NCBI GenBank assembly: GCA_934122385.1
Contig: CAKOWP010000031.1
Location: 1-15,095, forward strand
Length of the DNA: 15,095 nt
Source: an uncultured Clostridia bacterium
GTDB lineage: Bacteria > Bacillota > Clostridia > TANB77 > CAG-508
Direction of reading: 5' to 3'
The translations under genes were made by a program, and so were the position numbers. Numbering within the stretch: position 1 is the first letter of the stretch; each line of letters begins with the position of its first letter. Under the pieces are notes generated by a model, which did not search any database, was not told the origin of the DNA, and was given only the letters and a program-made list of their open reading frames with translations. Shown in pieces: positions 13,939-15,095 of the stretch.

Positions 13939-13948
13939 ATGTTAAACT
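13920..13948 (+). promoter_or_regulatory. Possible promoter of the metal exporter gene
   Basis: TTGCAA (13920-13925), 17 bp, then TAAACT (13943-13948) preceded by TGT. The -35 would lie inside the upstream terminator's right arm. The palindrome GAAATATTTC (13959-13968) sits near the expected transcription start and may be an operator. Confidence 0.3.
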
Positions 13949-13974
13949 AATAAATACAGAAATATTTCAGAAAA

Positions 13975-14040
13975 AATAAGGCCTAAAATAATTACGGTAT
14001 TTGAAAAAGAAAATTAAATTTTTTAACCAGAATAAGGCCT
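13975..14040. repeat. Direct repeat AATAAGGCCT in the exporter leader
   Basis: AATAAGGCCT occurs at 13975-13984 and 14031-14040, 56 bp apart. Each contains the palindrome AGGCCT, rare in such AT-rich DNA. The second copy is 16 bases before the ATG at 14057, next to the ribosome binding site. A regulator site is possible; a matching regulator gene is not in the window. Confidence 0.4.
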
Positions 14041-14056
14041 TTAGAAGGGAATAAAA

Positions 14057-14950
14057 ATGTTAGAAATTATAGAAGATACATTAATAGATGCAATAAAGCT
14101 ATTACCATTTTTATTTATAACATATTTAATTATGGAATATATAGAACATAAAATGGGGCATAAAACAAAACATGCAATAAAAAAATCAGGAAAATGGGGA
14201 CCAATAATAGGAAGTATGTTAGGAGCATTTCCTCAATGTGGGTTTTCAGTATCAGCAACAAATTTGTATGCAGGACGAGTTATAACATTAGGAACATTAA
14301 TTGCTGTATATCTATCAACATCAGATGAAATGTTACCAATATTTATATCTGAAGCAGTTTCGCCAATAATCATTTTAAAGATATTAGGAATAAAATTAAT
14401 AATAGGTATAATAGCTGGAACTTTAATAGATGTAATTGCACATATAATAAGAAATAAGGTATTAAACAAAAAACAAAGTACAAACAATACAGTTGAAAAT
14501 GAAGAAGACGAAATAGGGCATATGTGTGAAGAAGACCATTGCCATTGCAATGAAAGTGGAATATTAAAATCAGCAATACATCATACTTTAAGCATATTGA
14601 TGTTTATAATAATAATTACATTTATTATAAACACTGCTGTACATTTTGTTGGTGAAGAGACTATTGCAAGTTGGATATTAAATAGACAAGTAATAGGACC
14701 ACTAATTGCCTCATTAATAGGTTTAATTCCAAACTGTGCAGCATCAGTAATAATAACAAATATGTATTTGGACAAGGTTATTTCACTTGGAAGTATGATA
14801 TCAGGATTATTAACAGGTGCAGGTGTTGGACTTGCAGTATTATTCAAGACAAACAATAAAATAAAAGAAAATATAGGAATTCTTATTTTATTATATGCAA
14901 TAGGAGTTATTTCAGGAATTATAATTGATTTAATAGGATTTACAATATAA
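14057..14950 (+). CDS. ArsP_2-type putative heavy-metal/arsenic exporter (putative manganese transporter family)
   Basis: A 297-aa polytopic membrane protein starting after GAAGGGA. It is built of two related halves. The first has GSMLGAFPQCGFSVSATNLY (about 52-71) followed by LGTLIAVYLSTSDEMLPI. The second has IGLIPNCAASVIITNMYLD (about 221-239) followed by LGSMISGLLTGAGVGLAVLF. The paired P-x-C motifs (Pro59/Cys61 and Pro225/Cys227) lie within membrane helices. Between the halves is a hydrophilic loop (137-168) with His155, Cys157, His161, Cys162, His163 and Cys164, a likely metal-binding site. These features fit PF11449, called arsenic efflux or putative manganese transporter in annotation. 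The true substrate is not known from sequence. No ArsR or other metal regulator is adjacent. Confidence 0.85.
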   Translation: MLEIIEDTLIDAIKLLPFLFITYLIMEYIEHKMGHKTKHAIKKSGKWGPIIGSMLGAFPQCGFSVSATNLYAGRVITLGTLIAVYLSTSDEMLPIFISEAVSPIIILKILGIKLIIGIIAGTLIDVIAHIIRNKVLNKKQSTNNTVENEEDEIGHMCEEDHCHCNESGILKSAIHHTLSILMFIIIITFIINTAVHFVGEETIASWILNRQVIGPLIASLIGLIPNCAASVIITNMYLDKVISLGSMISGLLTGAGVGLAVLFKTNNKIKENIGILILLYAIGVISGIIIDLIGFTI

Positions 14951-14957
14951 AAAAAGC

Positions 14958-15015
14958 TACAGTTCAGTAATGTGCAAAATTAAAATGAATTCATAAAATT
15001 TGTCGCTGAACTGTA
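14958..15015. repeat. 10-bp perfect inverted repeat with a 38-base loop
   Basis: TACAGTTCAG (14958-14967) and CTGAACTGTA (15006-15015) are exact reverse complements. They begin 7 bases after the exporter stop. No T tract follows, so it is not a clear terminator. The size (58 bp) and ends could be a tiny inverted-repeat element or an mRNA 3' structure. Confidence 0.45.
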
Positions 15016-15035
15016 AATAAAAAGGTTCTATAATA

Positions 15036-15071
15036 AATGTTGGGGTGGGTAAAAAAACTCCAACATTTTTT
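15036..15071 (+). terminator. Terminator near the window end
   Basis: AATGTTGG (15036-15043) pairs with CCAACATT (15060-15067) around a loop holding GGTGGG and an A run, then TTTTT. A TATAAT at 15029-15034 lies immediately before it, so it could instead be an attenuator-like hairpin for a gene beyond the window. Confidence 0.6.
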
Positions 15072-15095
15072 AAAAAAGTATAGCACTTATCTTAA

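Noticed and set aside
1..15095. CRISPR arrays, tRNAs, rRNAs, known riboswitches
   Set aside because: No regularly spaced repeats, no tRNA cloverleaf signatures and no recognisable riboswitch core were found by reading.

Overview
The window is very AT-rich and codes mostly with A- and T-ending codons. Most genes start after strong AGGAGG-type ribosome binding sites. The gene set (ClpE-type unfoldase, membrane HtrA, CdaA diadenylate cyclase, DUF2651-like protein, prepilin-like proteins of the GITLVALxITI type) points to a low-GC Gram-positive, most likely an uncultured gut Clostridia lineage. I cannot name a genus. I see no tRNA, rRNA, CRISPR array or intact insertion sequence.

Layout. 1-881 (minus) is the N-terminal part of a ClpE-like AAA+ unfoldase, cut by the window edge; its promoter carries a perfect 13-bp inverted repeat. 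1031-1327 is a compact transcription unit (promoter, strong RBS, 62-aa orphan protein, terminator). 1349-2350 encodes a membrane-anchored DUF4163/DUF3298 (PdaC/RsiV-like) protein. 2445-3856 (minus) is HtrA protease with tandem TTTCACA repeats at its promoter. 3922-5233 holds a small prepilin-like protein followed by RNase HII. 5401-6705 is pyrimidine-nucleoside phosphorylase. 6710-8096 is a unit with an unusual tandem repeat in its predicted leader, a 48-aa membrane peptide and CdaA. 8225-8965 is TruA. 9082-9318 (minus) is a small XRE-type regulator, divergent from 9447-11423, a 658-aa prepilin-like surface protein. 11612-13188 is an accessory patch: a Rpn/YhgA-like PD-(D/E)XK nuclease gene whose 5' end lacks a normal start, then the frameshifted remnant of a second nuclease of this kind. 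13329-13895 is a DUF2651-like membrane protein with an Asn/Cys-rich repeat tail. 14057-14950 is a predicted ArsP_2-type metal exporter.

How the genes relate. Housekeeping functions (protein quality control by ClpE and HtrA, R-loop/ribonucleotide repair by RnhB, c-di-AMP synthesis, nucleoside salvage, tRNA modification) are interleaved with envelope and surface genes and one nuclease/transposase-like patch. Most units have their own promoter and terminator, so this is a set of short operons rather than one pathway.

The most interesting signal is the last ~48 codons of the variable part of the large surface protein (11226-11369). There, codon use switches abruptly to NNC/NNT codons in a C-type-lectin-like tail ending in GVRPVVS, which resembles the variable region of a diversity-generating retroelement target or a recombining cassette. 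No reverse transcriptase or template repeat lies in this window, so this remains a hypothesis.
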